Source: Marinithermus hydrothermalis DSM 14884
GTDB lineage: Bacteria > Deinococcota > Deinococci > Deinococcales > Marinithermaceae
NCBI RefSeq assembly: GCF_000195335.1
Contig: NC_015387.1
Location: 558,001 to 622,000 of the forward strand
Direction: 5' to 3'
DNA: 64,000 nt
Shown here: positions 33,158 through 44,262 of the stretch, piece by piece
Numbering within the stretch: the stretch's first letter is position 1
How the letters are laid out: each line of letters starts with the position of its first letter
The notes under the pieces: model-generated
What the model saw: only the letters and a program-made list of their open reading frames with translations
The model's database searches: none
Told to the model about the DNA's origin: nothing
Position numbers and translations under genes: made by a program

Positions 33158-34102
33158 TTACGCCTCCTCGGGGAAGGCCTCGAGGAGCGCCTTTGCCAAA
33201 GCCTCGCCGGGCGTGGCCCCCTCGCCCCGGTGGGCCTCGGTTTCCTTCTCGAGCCAGACCGCGCCCTGGTTGAACAACACGCCGCGGTACCCCCGCCGGA
33301 AGGCCTCCTCGATCAGCTGGCCTAAGGAGCGGGCCTCGAGGCCGCGCGCGGTGAGGGCCTCGGCCAGGGGGGCGGGGAGGTCCGGGTCGAATCCCTTGCG
33401 CGCCGCGAGGGCCTGGTAGGGGCCTTCGCGGAGTTCCATCGTGCCGCCTTCGGCGAAGTACCGGTCCAGAACGCGGTACCAGTCGCCCTTGCGGGTGATG
33501 GGGCGCATCGCCGCGTACGCTTCGTCCAACTCCTCGGGGGTGTACGCGCGGTAGCGGTTCTCGTGCACCACCAGCGCGCGCGGCAGGCGGGGGCGGGGGG
33601 CGGGGTCCTCGTCGGGGACGCCCACGCACAGGCCGGCCACGGGAATCACGCCTTCCGGCAGATCCACGAGGGCGCTGATCTCCCGGATCCCGTTCAGCAC
33701 CCCGCCGATCCAGCAGATCCCGTACCCGAGCGCTTCGGCCATGGTGGCGAGGGCGCTGCCGGCCAGGACCGCGTCCACGATGGCGAAGTGGGCCGCGGTG
33801 CGCGGCCAGCGACCGAACCTTCCGCCCCGGTGCTCCACGAGCCGCCGGAGCCGCCACACGTCCGCGAGGAGCAGGAAGAACTCCGCGGCGCTCTCGATGT
33901 GCTCCTGGTCCCCGGAGAGGTGCGCGATCCGCTTGCGGAGCTCGGGATCCGTGACGCGCAGGATCGAGTACATCTGCGCGGTGGCGTCCGTCGGAGCCCG
34001 CTGCGCGGCGTACAGGATCTTCTCCAGGTCGTCTTCCGGGATGGGTTCGCGCTTGAACTTACGGATGGAACGCCGGGTTTGGTAGAGGCGGTACAGGTCC
34101 AT
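33158..34102 (-). CDS. nitroreductase family protein with C-terminal extension
   Basis: Residues 1-200 of this 314-residue protein are a flavin nitroreductase domain: TRRSIRKFKREPIP at the N-terminus (FMN contacts), RAPTDATAQMYS and an ALGYGICWIGGV core. Such enzymes use NAD(P)H to reduce nitro, quinone or enone groups, or act in coenzyme metabolism. Residues about 205-314 are an added domain without a known counterpart to me; near its end, GVLFNQGAVWLEKE and ATPGEALAKALLEA resemble short helper modules seen at protein C-termini. ATG 34102 follows a -10 box TAAAAT by exactly 6 nt, so the mRNA is probably leaderless. Confidence 0.85.
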   Translation of the reverse strand: MDLYRLYQTRRSIRKFKREPIPEDDLEKILYAAQRAPTDATAQMYSILRVTDPELRKRIAHLSGDQEHIESAAEFFLLLADVWRLRRLVEHRGGRFGRWPRTAAHFAIVDAVLAGSALATMAEALGYGICWIGGVLNGIREISALVDLPEGVIPVAGLCVGVPDEDPAPRPRLPRALVVHENRYRAYTPEELDEAYAAMRPITRKGDWYRVLDRYFAEGGTMELREGPYQALAARKGFDPDLPAPLAEALTARGLEARSLGQLIEEAFRRGYRGVLFNQGAVWLEKETEAHRGEGATPGEALAKALLEAFPEEA

Positions 34103-34108
34103 ATCTGG

Positions 34109-34114
34109 ATTTTA
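34109..34114 (-). promoter_or_regulatory. -10 box (TAAAAT) with leaderless spacing
   Basis: TAAAAT on the minus strand, CCAGAT (6 nt), then ATG 34102 of the nitroreductase gene. Confidence 0.6.
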
Positions 34115-34177
34115 AAGACCCCGTGCTTGCCGAATGAAAAAGGACAAACGCCCTCCGGAACGCCCCAGGAAATCCGG

Positions 34178-34183
34178 TATAAT
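34178..34183 (+). promoter_or_regulatory. -10 box (TATAAT) of the pnt operon
   Basis: A perfect TATAAT, 33 nt ahead of ATG 34217. Unlike many genes here, the transcript would have a leader of about 27 nt containing CAGGGGGTGA as a ribosome site. Confidence 0.6.
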
Positions 34184-34216
34184 CGGTCCAAATCCAGGGG
34201 GATACAGGGGGTGACG

Positions 34217-35350
34217 ATGCCGATTCGTGTAGCGGTACCCAAGGAGGTGGCCCCTGGGGAGCGCCGAGTGGCCCTGGTGCCTGAGGTCGTGGGCCGCTTG
34301 GCGGGAAAGGGGTACCAGGTCCAGGTTGAGCAGGGCGCTGGCGCGGCGGCCGATTACCCGGACGCCGCGTACGCCGCGGCCGGGGCTCAGGTGGTGGCGG
34401 ACCCCTACGCCGAAGCGCAGGTGGTCCTCAAGGTGCAGCCGCCCACCCTCGAGGAGCTCGAGCGGATCCCGCCGGGGGCCGTGGTGGTCGGGTTTATGCA
34501 CCCGCACCGCTACCCGGACCGCGTGGCGCGCATGCGCGAACGCCGGGTGAACGCTTTCGCCATCGAGCTGATTCCCCGGATCACGCGCGCCCAGCCCATG
34601 GACGCCCTTTCCTCCCAGGCCACCGTCGCAGGCTACAAGGCGGCCCTGGTGGCCGCGAACCTTACGCGCCGCTTCTTCCCCATGCTCACCACCGCGGCCG
34701 GCACGATCCGACCAGCGCAGGTCCTTGTGCTGGGGGCTGGCGTGGCGGGGTTGCAGGCCATCGCCACCGCCCGCCGGCTTGGCGCGGTGGTCGAGGCCTA
34801 CGACGTGCGTCGCGCCGCGGGGGAGCAGGTGCGGAGCCTCGGGGCGAAGTTCCTCGAGCTGCCCCTCGACGCCGAGGCCGAGGGCGGGTACGCCCGCGAG
34901 CTGACCGAGGAGGAGAAGGCCCGCGAGCGCGAGATGCTCGCGGAAGCGGTGGCCCGCGCGGACGCGGTCATCACCACCGCGCAGGTTCCCGGCCGTCCGG
35001 CCCCGCTCCTCGTGACGGAAGCGATGGTGGCCCGCATGAAGCCCGGCGCGGTGATCGTGGATCTGGCGGCCGAGTCCGGCGGGAACTGCGCCCTCACCCG
35101 GCCGGGCGAGGTCCTGGAGCACGGGGGGGTCACGATCTACGGGCCGCTCAATCTCCCGAGCGAGCTCGCGGTGCACGCGAGCGAGATGTACGCCAAGAAT
35201 CTCTACCACTTCCTCGAGCTCCTCACCCAGGGAGGGGAGCGGCTCGAGCCCGACTGGGGGGATGAGATCCTGGCGAAAAGCGCGTTGGTGTGGGCCGGGG
35301 AGATCCGGCACGGTCCGACCCGGGAGCGGGTGGAAGGGAGTGCGGGATGA
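34217..35350 (+). CDS. pntA: NAD(P) transhydrogenase alpha subunit, NAD-binding part (PntAA)
   Basis: This is the cytoplasmic NAD(H)-binding domain I of proton-translocating transhydrogenase, which passes hydride between NADH and NADP+ using the proton gradient. The 377-residue protein has the alanine dehydrogenase/PNT fold: VPKEVAPGERRVALVPEVV at the N-terminus, the dinucleotide motif VLGAGVAGLQAIATARRLGA, and IVDLAAESGGNC. As in other thermophiles and actinobacteria, the alpha subunit is split, and the membrane part is the separate next gene (ATGA overlap). Confidence 0.95.
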   Translation: MPIRVAVPKEVAPGERRVALVPEVVGRLAGKGYQVQVEQGAGAAADYPDAAYAAAGAQVVADPYAEAQVVLKVQPPTLEELERIPPGAVVVGFMHPHRYPDRVARMRERRVNAFAIELIPRITRAQPMDALSSQATVAGYKAALVAANLTRRFFPMLTTAAGTIRPAQVLVLGAGVAGLQAIATARRLGAVVEAYDVRRAAGEQVRSLGAKFLELPLDAEAEGGYARELTEEEKAREREMLAEAVARADAVITTAQVPGRPAPLLVTEAMVARMKPGAVIVDLAAESGGNCALTRPGEVLEHGGVTIYGPLNLPSELAVHASEMYAKNLYHFLELLTQGGERLEPDWGDEILAKSALVWAGEIRHGPTRERVEGSAG

Positions 35351-35634
35351 GCGAGTTCTGGGCCGCGCTGTACATCGTGCTGCTCGCGGGGTTCACGGGG
35401 TACGAGGTGATCCGCCGGGTTCCGGTGATCCTGCACACGCCGCTCATGAGCGGATCGAACTTCATTCACGGGATCGTGCTGGTGGGCGCGATGGTGGTGC
35501 TGGGATACGCGGACACCCCCGCGGAGCGGGCGATCGGCTTTTTGGGGGTGCTGCTCGGGGCCGCGAACGCCGCGGGAGGGTACGCGGTCACCGCGCGCAT
35601 GCTGGAGATGTTCGAGCGGCGAAAGGAGGGGTAG
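35347..35634 (+). CDS. NAD(P) transhydrogenase alpha subunit, membrane part (PntAB)
   Basis: This 95-residue protein has three hydrophobic segments and corresponds to the membrane portion of PntA. Its conserved stretch reads TPLMSGSNFIHGIVLVGAM, which is diagnostic for the family. It contributes to the proton channel together with PntB. The ATG overlaps the pntAA stop, and pntB begins 2 bp after its stop, so the three genes are tightly coupled. Confidence 0.93.
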   Translation: MSEFWAALYIVLLAGFTGYEVIRRVPVILHTPLMSGSNFIHGIVLVGAMVVLGYADTPAERAIGFLGVLLGAANAAGGYAVTARMLEMFERRKEG

Positions 35635-35635
35635 C

Positions 35636-37003
35636 GTGCCGAACCTGATCGAGGCCGTGTACTTCCTCACCGCGTTTTTGTTCATCATGGGCCTGCGGCG
35701 GATGAGCCACCCGGCCACGGCCCGCCAAGGCATCGTGTGGGCGGGGGTGGCCATGCTGCTCGCCGTGGCCGTGACCTTTTTGTGGCCGGGGCTGCGCAAT
35801 CACGGCTTGATGCTTTTAGCGATCGCGATCGGTGGGGGGGTGGCCTGGGTGCTCGCGGGGCGCGTGGCGATGACGGACATGCCCCAGATGGTCGCCGTGT
35901 ACAACGGCATGGGGGGCGGAGCGGCCGGCGCGATCGCCGCGGTGGAGTTACTGCGGGGCGAGGTGGTCGGGCTGGGGTTCGTGGCCCTCGCGGTGCTTGG
36001 GGGCCTGATCGGCGCGGTTTCCTTCAGCGGGTCGCTCATCGCCTTCGCGAAGCTTCAGCGCCTGTTGCGCGAGCGCCCGATCGTCTTCCCCGCGCAGCAG
36101 GGCGTGAACCTCACGGTGCTGGCCGGCGCGCTCCTGCTGGGCGCGCTTCTGCTCGGCACGCCCTCCCCGGCCACCATCGGCCTGTTCTTCCTGGCCGCGC
36201 TGGCCTTCGGGGTGCTGATGACCCTGCCGATCGGCGGGGCGGACATGCCGGTCGTCATCTCCCTCTATAACGCCCTCACCGGCCTGGCCGTGGCCTTCGA
36301 GGGGTTCGCCATCAACAACATGGCGATGATCGTGGCGGGCACGGTGGTGGGCGCGGCCGGTACCCTCCTCACCCAGCTGATGGCCAAGGCGATGAACCGC
36401 TCCCTCGCGAACGTGTTGTTCGGCGCGTTCGGCGCGGAGGAGGAGTCCGCGGGCGCGGTGCAGGGAAGCCTCAAGCCCATCGACGCGGAAGACGCCGCGA
36501 TCATGCTGGCCTACGCGAACAAGGTCATCATCGTGCCCGGGTACGGGATGGCCGTAGCGCAGGCCCAGCACAAGCTCAAAGAGCTCATGGACCTCCTCGA
36601 GGCGCGGGGGGTGGAGGTGAAGTTCGCGATCCACCCGGTCGCGGGACGCATGCCGGGGCACATGAACGTCCTGCTCGCTGAGGCCGGGGTGCCGTACGAG
36701 CGGCTGTACGACCTGGAGGAGATCAACCCAGAGTTCGCCACCGCGGACGTGGCGCTCGTGATCGGCGCGAACGACGTGGTGAACCCCGCGGCGCGCCGGC
36801 CGGGCACGCCGCTGTACGGGATGCCCATCCTGGACGTGGACCAGGCCAAGAACGTTCTAGTCGTCAAGCGCGGCCGGGGCAAGGGGTTCGCGGGGATCGA
36901 GAACGAGCTCTTCTACATGGACCACACCCGCATGCTCTACGGGGACGCGCAAGCGGTCGTGAACCGCCTGGTGCAGGAACTCAAGCAGGTGTACGCGGCC
37001 TAA
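35636..37003 (+). CDS. pntB: NAD(P) transhydrogenase beta subunit PntB
   Basis: The 455-residue beta subunit has about nine membrane segments in the first 260 residues and a C-terminal NADP(H)-binding domain III with VPGYGMAVAQAQHKLKEL, HPVAGRMPGHMNVLLAEA and VIGANDVVNPAA. It completes the proton-pumping transhydrogenase that supplies NADPH. It starts with GTG at 35636, with AAGGAGG 6 nt upstream. A strong hairpin follows, separating it from aceE. Confidence 0.95.
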   Translation: MPNLIEAVYFLTAFLFIMGLRRMSHPATARQGIVWAGVAMLLAVAVTFLWPGLRNHGLMLLAIAIGGGVAWVLAGRVAMTDMPQMVAVYNGMGGGAAGAIAAVELLRGEVVGLGFVALAVLGGLIGAVSFSGSLIAFAKLQRLLRERPIVFPAQQGVNLTVLAGALLLGALLLGTPSPATIGLFFLAALAFGVLMTLPIGGADMPVVISLYNALTGLAVAFEGFAINNMAMIVAGTVVGAAGTLLTQLMAKAMNRSLANVLFGAFGAEEESAGAVQGSLKPIDAEDAAIMLAYANKVIIVPGYGMAVAQAQHKLKELMDLLEARGVEVKFAIHPVAGRMPGHMNVLLAEAGVPYERLYDLEEINPEFATADVALVIGANDVVNPAARRPGTPLYGMPILDVDQAKNVLVVKRGRGKGFAGIENELFYMDHTRMLYGDAQAVVNRLVQELKQVYAA

Positions 37004-37015
37004 CGCGGATTGTTT

Positions 37016-37043
37016 CCCGCGGGGACCAACGGCTCCCCGCGGG
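37016..37043 (+). terminator. hairpin after pntB
   Basis: Arms CCCGCGGGGA (37016-37025) and TCCCCGCGGG (37034-37043) with an 8-nt loop; no clear U-run. The 120-bp gap to aceE also holds TA-rich TAGTGTATATG at about 37049-37059, which may carry the aceE -10. Confidence 0.65.
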
Positions 37044-37123
37044 TGGTGTAGTGTATATGTGGTGCGCTTGCGGGTGTCTGCGGCGTTCGGAATGAACAGG
37101 AGGAGAAGAAAGGGGAAGGTCAG

Positions 37124-39835
37124 ATGGAGGAGATGATCGCGCGGCGGGCTGCCCTCAGCCCGGAGGAACAACGCCTCCTCGAACGCATCGAGGACCAAGA
37201 GTGGCTCGAGTCGCTCGAGTACGTGCTCGAAAGCGCGGGGCCGGAACGCACGCGGGCCCTCCTAGAGTTACTGGAGCGCCACGCGTTGCGCCACGGGGTC
37301 GCGCTCCCCTTCGTGGGGAACACCCCCCTCACGAACACGATCCCCGCCGAGCAGGAGATGCCCTACCCGGGGGACCTCGAGCTCGAAGCGCGCATCCGCA
37401 ACCTGATCCGCTGGAACGCGGTCGCGATGGTGGTCCGGGCGAACAAGCACTCGGACGGGATCGGCGGCCACCTGGCCACCTACGCCTCGGCCGCGGAATT
37501 GTTCGAGGTGGGGTTCAACCACTTCTTCCGCGGCCGCGAGAAGGGGTTCGACCGCGACCTCGTCTACATCCAGGGGCACGCCTCCCCGGGGATCTACGCC
37601 CGCGCTTTTTTGGAAGGCCGCTTAAGCGAGGCCCAGCTCCGCAACTTCCGGCGCGAGCTTAAGCCGGAAGGGGGGCTTGCGAGCTACCCGCACCCGTGGC
37701 TGATGCCGGAGTTCTGGGAGTACCCCACCGTCTCGATGGGCCTCGGGCCGATCATGTCCATCTACCAGGCCCGCTTCATGCGTTACCTGGAGCACCGCGG
37801 CCTAAAACCCAAGTCCAGCGCGAAGGTCTGGGCTTTCATCGGGGACGGCGAGACCGACGAGCCCGAGATCCTAGGGGCGCTGCGCGTCGCCGCGCGCGAA
37901 CGGCTCGACAACCTGATCTGGGTGGTGAACTGCAACCTGCAGCGCCTCGACGGCCCGGTCTACGGGAACGGGCAGGTCGTGCAGGAGCTCGAGCGCATCT
38001 TCCGCGGCGCGGGCTGGAACGTGATCAAGGTCGCGTGGGGGCGGCGCTGGGACGCCTTGCTCGCCCGGGACACCGAGGGCCGGCTCTTGAAGCGCTTCGC
38101 CGAGACGGTGGACGGCTGGTGGCAGAAGTACGTCGCGGAGGGGCCCAGGTTCTTCCGCGAACACTTCTTCGGCGCGGACCCCAAGCTCGCCGAGCTTGTG
38201 CAGGACCTCTCCGACGCGGACCTCGAGGCCCTCTTGCGCGACCGGGGCGGGCACGACCCCACCAAGGTGTACGCCGCGTACCGCGCGGCCGTGGAGCACC
38301 GGGGCCAGCCCACCGTGATCCTCGCGCACACGATCAAGGGGTACGGCCTCGGGGCCGTGGCCGAGGCGCGCAACGTCGCGCACCAGGTGAAGAAGCTCGA
38401 TACGAGCGCTTTGCGCGAGTTCCGTGACCGCCTCCAGATCCCCGTGCCGGACGAGGCTTTGGAGGAGGTGCCCTTCTACCGGCCGGACCCGGACAGCCCC
38501 GAGATCCGCTACCTGCGCGAACGGCGCGCGGCGTTGGGTGGGTTCGTGCCCAAGCGCGAGGTGAAGGCCGAACCCCTCCCGGTCCCGGAGGAGGCCTTCT
38601 TTGAGGAGTTCTACAAGGGCACCGGGGGGCGGCCGGTTTCCACCACGATGGCGCTGGTGCGGATCATCGCGAAGCTGTTGCGGCACAAGGAACTCGGCCG
38701 GCGCGTGGTGCCCATCATTCCGGACGAGGGACGCACCTTCGGGATGGAGGCCCTTGTTGCTCAGGTCGGGATCTACTCGCCGGTGGGCCAGCGCTACGAA
38801 CCGCCGGACGCGGGCTCGCTCCTCGTGTACAAGGAGGCCCAAGACGGCCAGATCCTCGAGGAGGGGATCACCGAGGCGGGCGCGATGAGCTCGTTTATCG
38901 CGGCGGGCACCGCGCACACGAACTACGGCATCCCCATGATCCCCTTCTACATCTACTACTCCATGTTCGGTTTCCAGCGCGTGGGGGACCTCATCTGGGC
39001 CGCGGGTGACAGCCGCGCGCGTGGGTTCCTCATCGGCGCGACGGCCGGCCGCACCACCCTCGCCGGGGAGGGGCTGCAGCACCAGGACGGGCACAGCCAC
39101 GTCGCCGCCCTCACCGTCCCGAACCTCGTGGCCTACGACCCGGCCTTCGCCTACGAGATCGCCGTTATCATCCAGGACGGGCTCCGGCGCATGTACCACG
39201 AGGGCGAGGATGTCTTCTACTACATCACCGTGGGCAACGAGAACTACGCCCAGCCCGAGATGCCCGAACCGCGGGAGACAGTCAAGGAAGGCATCCTCAA
39301 GGGCCTCTACAAGCTGCGCGCCTCGAACCTCGCGGACGCCAAGCACCGCGCGCAGCTGTTCGGCAGCGGCGCGATCCTGAACGAGGTGTTGAAGGCCCAG
39401 GAGCTGCTCGAGGCCTACGGGGTCGCGGCGGACGTGTGGAGCGTCACCAGCTACAAGAACCTCTACCGCGACGCGGTGGAGACCGATCGCTGGAACCGGC
39501 TCCACCCCACCGAAGCGCCGCGCCTGCCGTACGCGGCCCAGGTGCTCAAGGACGCGCCCGGGGTGTTCGTGGCCGCCTCGGACTACATGAAGCTCTTGCC
39601 CGACGCCCTCTCCGGGTACCTGCCCAAGCGCATGCACGCGCTGGGTACCGATGGGTTCGGGCGCAGCGAGGCCCGGGCCGAGCTCCGGGATCACTTCGAG
39701 GTGGACGCGCGGCACATCACGGTCGCGACCCTGGCGGCCCTGGCGCGCGAAGGGGAACTCGACCCCAAGGTAGTGGAGCAAGCCATTCAGAAGCTGGGTG
39801 TTGATCCGGAAAAGCCCGACCCGGTCAAGCTGTGA
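37124..39835 (+). CDS. aceE: pyruvate dehydrogenase E1 component, homodimeric type
   Basis: This enzyme decarboxylates pyruvate with thiamine diphosphate and loads the acetyl group on the lipoyl arm of E2. The 903-residue protein is the single-chain AceE form. It has the TPP motif GDGETDEPE followed by [11 protein letters not shown] (about 243-285), the substrate and His motifs in [10 protein letters not shown] and HLATYAS, and the transketolase-like middle and C-terminal domains ([30 protein letters not shown]). ATG 37124 is behind GGGGAAGG. aceF follows after 15 bp. No E3 gene is in the window. Confidence 0.96.
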   Translation: MEEMIARRAALSPEEQRLLERIEDQEWLESLEYVLESAGPERTRALLELLERHALRHGVALPFVGNTPLTNTIPAEQEMPYPGDLELEARIRNLIRWNAVAMVVRANKHSDGIGGHLATYASAAELFEVGFNHFFRGREKGFDRDLVYIQGHASPGIYARAFLEGRLSEAQLRNFRRELKPEGGLASYPHPWLMPEFWEYPTVSMGLGPIMSIYQARFMRYLEHRGLKPKSSAKVWAFIGDGETDEPEILGALRVAARERLDNLIWVVNCNLQRLDGPVYGNGQVVQELERIFRGAGWNVIKVAWGRRWDALLARDTEGRLLKRFAETVDGWWQKYVAEGPRFFREHFFGADPKLAELVQDLSDADLEALLRDRGGHDPTKVYAAYRAAVEHRGQPTVILAHTIKGYGLGAVAEARNVAHQVKKLDTSALREFRDRLQIPVPDEALEEVPFYRPDPDSPEIRYLRERRAALGGFVPKREVKAEPLPVPEEAFFEEFYKGTGGRPVSTTMALVRIIAKLLRHKELGRRVVPIIPDEGRTFGMEALVAQVGIYSPVGQRYEPPDAGSLLVYKEAQDGQILEEGITEAGAMSSFIAAGTAHTNYGIPMIPFYIYYSMFGFQRVGDLIWAAGDSRARGFLIGATAGRTTLAGEGLQHQDGHSHVAALTVPNLVAYDPAFAYEIAVIIQDGLRRMYHEGEDVFYYITVGNENYAQPEMPEPRETVKEGILKGLYKLRASNLADAKHRAQLFGSGAILNEVLKAQELLEAYGVAADVWSVTSYKNLYRDAVETDRWNRLHPTEAPRLPYAAQVLKDAPGVFVAASDYMKLLPDALSGYLPKRMHALGTDGFGRSEARAELRDHFEVDARHITVATLAALAREGELDPKVVEQAIQKLGVDPEKPDPVKL

Positions 39836-39850
39836 GGAAAGGAGCGAAGC

Positions 39851-41131
39851 GTGGCAACGGAGGTCAAGCTTCCCGAGCTGGGCGATAACATCGAGTCGGC
39901 CCTAGTGGTGAGTGTTTTGGTGAAGGAAGGGGACCGGATCCAGCCGGGTGCGGCGGTCCTCGAGCTCGAGACCGACAAGGCCACCCTCGAGGTGCCCGCC
40001 TCGGCGGGCGGCGTGGTGCAGCGCGTGCTGGTCAAGGAGGGGGACGAAGTCCGGGTGGGGCAGGCCATCCTGGTGCTCGAGGAGGCCGCGGATGCCCCGG
40101 CGGAGGCCGCGGCCGAGCCGGCGTCGGAACCGGAACCGGCGCCTGAGCCAGAGGCGGTGGCGGCCCCGGCGAGCGCGGCGGAGTCCAAGCCGTCCGTGCC
40201 GGCTTCGGCCCCCGCCCCGCAGGAGCGGCGCCTGATCCCGGCCGCGCCCTCGATCCGCCGCCTGGCGCGCGAACTGGGGGTGGACATCCACCGGATCGAG
40301 GGGACCGGAATCGCGGGCCGCATCACCGAGGAGGACGTGCGCCGCGCGGCGGGCCAGGCCCCCGCTCCGGCCCCGGCCGGCGTGCCGCTTGAAGCTCCGC
40401 CCCTGCCGGACTTCAGCAAGTGGGGCGAGGTCGAGCGCGAGCCCATGAGCGGCGTGCGGCGCGCCACGGTGCGGCAGATGAGCCTGGCCTGGGCCCAGGT
40501 CCCGATGGTCACGCACTTCGACCGGGCGGACATCACCGAGCTCGAGGCGCTGCGCAAGCGGTACCAGAAGAAGGCCGAGGCCGTGGGGGCGCGCCTTACG
40601 ATGACCGCGATCATCCTGAAGGTGGTCGCGCAGGCCTTGAAGAAGTTCCCCAAGTTCAACGCCAGCATCGACGTCGCGGCGAACGAGATCATCTACAAGA
40701 AGTACGTGCACATCGGCGTGGCCGTGGACACCCCGGCCGGGCTGTTGGTGCCCGTGATCCGCGACGTAGACCAGAAGAACATCCTCCAGATCGCCAAAGA
40801 GCTCGGTGAGGTCGCGGAGAAGGCCCGCAACCGCAAGCTCAAACCGGAGGAGATGCAAGGCGGTACCTTCAGCGTCTCGAACCTGGGCGGGATCGGCGGG
40901 ACGGGGTTCACCCCGATCGTGAACACCCCCGAGGTCGCGATTCTGGGGGTGGCGCGCAGCAGCATCGAGCCCGTGTGGAACGAGGAGACCGGGACCTTCG
41001 AGCCGCGGCGCATCCTTCCCTTGGCCGTGACCTACGACCATCGCTTGATCGACGGGGCGGACGCCGCGCGGTTCTTGCGCTGGGTGTGCGAGGCGCTCGA
41101 GACGCCGTTCCTGCTGCCGCTTGAGGGATAG
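39851..41131 (+). CDS. aceF: pyruvate dehydrogenase E2, dihydrolipoyl acetyltransferase
   Basis: E2 forms the core of the complex and transfers acetyl groups to CoA. The 426-residue protein has one lipoyl domain (lipoylated Lys43 in ETDKATLEV), an Ala/Pro/Glu-rich flexible linker (about 80-125), a peripheral subunit-binding domain (about 130-165, [14 protein letters not shown]) and the catalytic domain ending in [15 protein letters not shown] with the active His. Many AceF proteins paired with AceE have two or three lipoyl domains, so this is a minimal version. GTG start with GGAAAGGAG upstream; a terminator follows. Confidence 0.96.
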   Translation: MATEVKLPELGDNIESALVVSVLVKEGDRIQPGAAVLELETDKATLEVPASAGGVVQRVLVKEGDEVRVGQAILVLEEAADAPAEAAAEPASEPEPAPEPEAVAAPASAAESKPSVPASAPAPQERRLIPAAPSIRRLARELGVDIHRIEGTGIAGRITEEDVRRAAGQAPAPAPAGVPLEAPPLPDFSKWGEVEREPMSGVRRATVRQMSLAWAQVPMVTHFDRADITELEALRKRYQKKAEAVGARLTMTAIILKVVAQALKKFPKFNASIDVAANEIIYKKYVHIGVAVDTPAGLLVPVIRDVDQKNILQIAKELGEVAEKARNRKLKPEEMQGGTFSVSNLGGIGGTGFTPIVNTPEVAILGVARSSIEPVWNEETGTFEPRRILPLAVTYDHRLIDGADAARFLRWVCEALETPFLLPLEG

Positions 41132-41153
41132 GCGCGCCGGGCTGGGTCTCGTG

Positions 41154-41180
41154 GGGAGGGCCTCAGGCCCTCCCGTTTTC
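41154..41180 (+). terminator. intrinsic terminator after aceF
   Basis: Arms GGGAGGGCC (41154-41162) and GGCCCTCCC (41166-41174), a 3-nt loop and then GTTTTC. It ends the aceEF unit just before the convergent YdcF-like gene. Confidence 0.8.
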
Positions 41181-41181
41181 A

Positions 41182-41802
41182 TTACCGGACACCCACGGCG
41201 TGCGCCATAAGCTTAAGGTACTCGCTCAGGACCGCGCGTTGCCCTTCGGGGGTGGTCCACCAGGCTTCGGGGGGTGCCCCGCCCTCCGCAGGGCGCACGC
41301 GCACCGTGATCCCTGAGCCCTGAAAGGCGCGGCGGAAGAGGAGGCGGGCGCGGCGGGTGTGGTACGCGTCGGTGACCACGATGAGGGAGGTCCAGCCCCG
41401 TCCCTCGAGGAAGGCCCGCGCGTTTTGGGCCTCCGCGTAGGTGGTGCGCGCGTACCCCGGAACGACCCGGATCCGCTCCGGGTTCAGCCCGGCCTGAAGC
41501 GCGACGGCCTGGACCTGCGCGACGTACCGTGCGCGCGCGCCGGGCTCCGCCAGCGGGATCTGGGTGATGAGGAGGACCTCGGCGTACCCCGCCCGCACCA
41601 GCCGGGCGGCCGCAGCTGCCCGGTGCTGCGCCCCGGCGAGCGGCAGCACGGCCTGGGCGGGCTCGAGGGGATCCGCGACGACCAGGTACCCCCCGAGGCC
41701 CGGCAGCCACAGCACGCGGCCGGCCCAAAGCCCCACGGCGGCGAGAAGCGCGAGCCAAACGAGCCGCTTGGGGACTAAAGCACGGGAAAAACCGGAGTTC
41801 AT
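41182..41802 (-). CDS. YdcF/DUF218-like membrane-anchored protein
   Basis: The 206-residue protein has one N-terminal membrane segment (about 14-32) and a DUF218 domain: VVADPLEPAQAVLPLAGAQ, a middle acidic/Arg region, [17 protein letters not shown] and VVTDAYHTRRARLLFRRAF. DUF218 proteins such as YdcF and SanA are envelope-associated; some bind S-adenosylmethionine, and their reaction is unknown. I chose the ATG at 41802, which gives a short basic N-terminus and has AAAGGTG 7 nt upstream; the longer frame has a Gly/Arg-rich leader lacking a ribosome site. It is divergent from the DUF3179 gene. Confidence 0.82.
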   Translation of the reverse strand: MNSGFSRALVPKRLVWLALLAAVGLWAGRVLWLPGLGGYLVVADPLEPAQAVLPLAGAQHRAAAAARLVRAGYAEVLLITQIPLAEPGARARYVAQVQAVALQAGLNPERIRVVPGYARTTYAEAQNARAFLEGRGWTSLIVVTDAYHTRRARLLFRRAFQGSGITVRVRPAEGGAPPEAWWTTPEGQRAVLSEYLKLMAHAVGVR

Positions 41803-41930
41803 GGGGTGCACCTTTACCCTACCCCGGCCCGCCGCGCCGCTTCGTAAGGCGGGCACCTCCGGGTGTGGGGCGTTACCGAAACCCAAGGGCGGCGGCCCTA
41901 GCCTGAGGGGAACGCGAGGGGAGGTGCGGC

Positions 41931-43052
41931 GTGAGGTGCGTGGGACTCGGGCTGACGTTTGTGCTGGGGGTGGCGTGGGCGCAAGGGGCGGTGCCGCCCT
42001 TGGACACCTCGAAGCACCTGGTGCCCTTGGAGGAGATTTACTTCGATACCTTCAACCCCCTAACCGGTGCGGTGCCCTTGAGCGAGGCCTCCCCGGAACT
42101 CATCCGGAGGCTGCGCGACGCGATCCCCCCGCTCAACCACCCGAGGTACGAGCCCGCGGACGCGGCGGAGGCTTGGCTGCGCGCGGACGACCTCGTGCTG
42201 GGGTACGCCGCAGGGGGCGGGGCGTGGGCCTACCCGGTCCGCATCCTGAACTTCCACGAGATCGTGAACGACACACTCGCGGGGGAACCGGTCCTGGTCT
42301 CGTACTGCCCCTTGTGCTTCAGCGGGATCGTGTACAGCCGCCGCTTCGAGGGCCGGGTGCTTCGCTTCGGGAACACCAGCGCCCTGTACGAGTCGGACCT
42401 GGTGATGCTGGATTACGAGACCGGCAGCTACTGGTGGCAGGTGGCGGGACGGGCCATCGTGGGGCCCCTCACCGGAGCGCGCCTTACGCCGCTCCCTAGC
42501 ATGATGGCGACCTGGGCGGCCTGGCGTGCCCTGCACCCGGACACCCTCGTGCTCTCGCGCGGCACCGGGTTCAACCGACCCTACGACCGGGACCCCTTCG
42601 CGAACTACACGGACTTCGTGAACAGCGGTCGCTTTCCCTTCCCTGTGAGCGACGCCTCCCGGGACCCACGCCTCTTGCCGGCGACGGTGGTCCTCGCGGT
42701 CAAGGTGGGGGACGCGGCCCGCGCCTATCCGATCGAGGCCCTAGGGCGCCGGGCGATCCAGGAGGTGCTGGACGGTCAAGCGATCGTGGTCTTCATCGAC
42801 GCCGAAGCCCGCACCGGTGGGGCGTACCGGCCGGTCGTGGAGGGACGGCGGCTGCACTTTACCCTCGAGGACGGGCGGTTCCGCGACCAGGAAACCCAAA
42901 GCACCTGGAACCTCGCCGGGCGGGCGGTGGATGGGCCGCTTGAAGGCCATCGCCTCGAGGCCCTCCCCACCCGCACCGCGTTCTGGTTTGCGGTGGTCGC
43001 GGCCGAACCCCGGATCACCGTGTACGCGCCGGACGCGAACGAACTCCCGTAG
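41931..43052 (+). CDS. secreted DUF3179 protein
   Basis: The 373-residue protein has a short signal peptide (cut near AWAQG, about residue 18) and matches DUF3179. It has AYPVRILNFHEIVND, then SYCPLCFSGIVY with a CPLC pair (Cys126, Cys129), RFGNTSALYESDLVMLD, and SYWWQVAGRAI. The fold repeats in the C-terminal half (ARAYPIEALGRRAIQEV, STWNLAGRAVDGPL). The function of DUF3179 is not established; the CPLC pair suggests redox or metal binding. GTG 41931 has GGGGAGGTG upstream. Its TAG stop forms the first three bases of the -10 box of the next gene. Confidence 0.85.
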   Translation: MRCVGLGLTFVLGVAWAQGAVPPLDTSKHLVPLEEIYFDTFNPLTGAVPLSEASPELIRRLRDAIPPLNHPRYEPADAAEAWLRADDLVLGYAAGGGAWAYPVRILNFHEIVNDTLAGEPVLVSYCPLCFSGIVYSRRFEGRVLRFGNTSALYESDLVMLDYETGSYWWQVAGRAIVGPLTGARLTPLPSMMATWAAWRALHPDTLVLSRGTGFNRPYDRDPFANYTDFVNSGRFPFPVSDASRDPRLLPATVVLAVKVGDAARAYPIEALGRRAIQEVLDGQAIVVFIDAEARTGGAYRPVVEGRRLHFTLEDGRFRDQETQSTWNLAGRAVDGPLEGHRLEALPTRTAFWFAVVAAEPRITVYAPDANELP

Positions 43053-43055
43053 AAT
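43050..43055 (+). promoter_or_regulatory. -10 box (TAGAAT) made from a stop codon, leaderless spacing
   Basis: TAGAAT includes the TAG stop of the DUF3179 gene and is followed by AGGGGC (6 nt) and ATG 43062. Confidence 0.55.
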
Positions 43056-43061
43056 AGGGGC

Positions 43062-44252
<1,191 letters not shown>

Positions 44253-44262
44253 AGCGGGGGGT

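Noticed and set aside
37871-39781. A 636-codon open frame antisense to aceE
   Set aside because: Long antisense frames arise because third codon positions are G or C; aceE on the other strand has complete motifs, and this frame has none.
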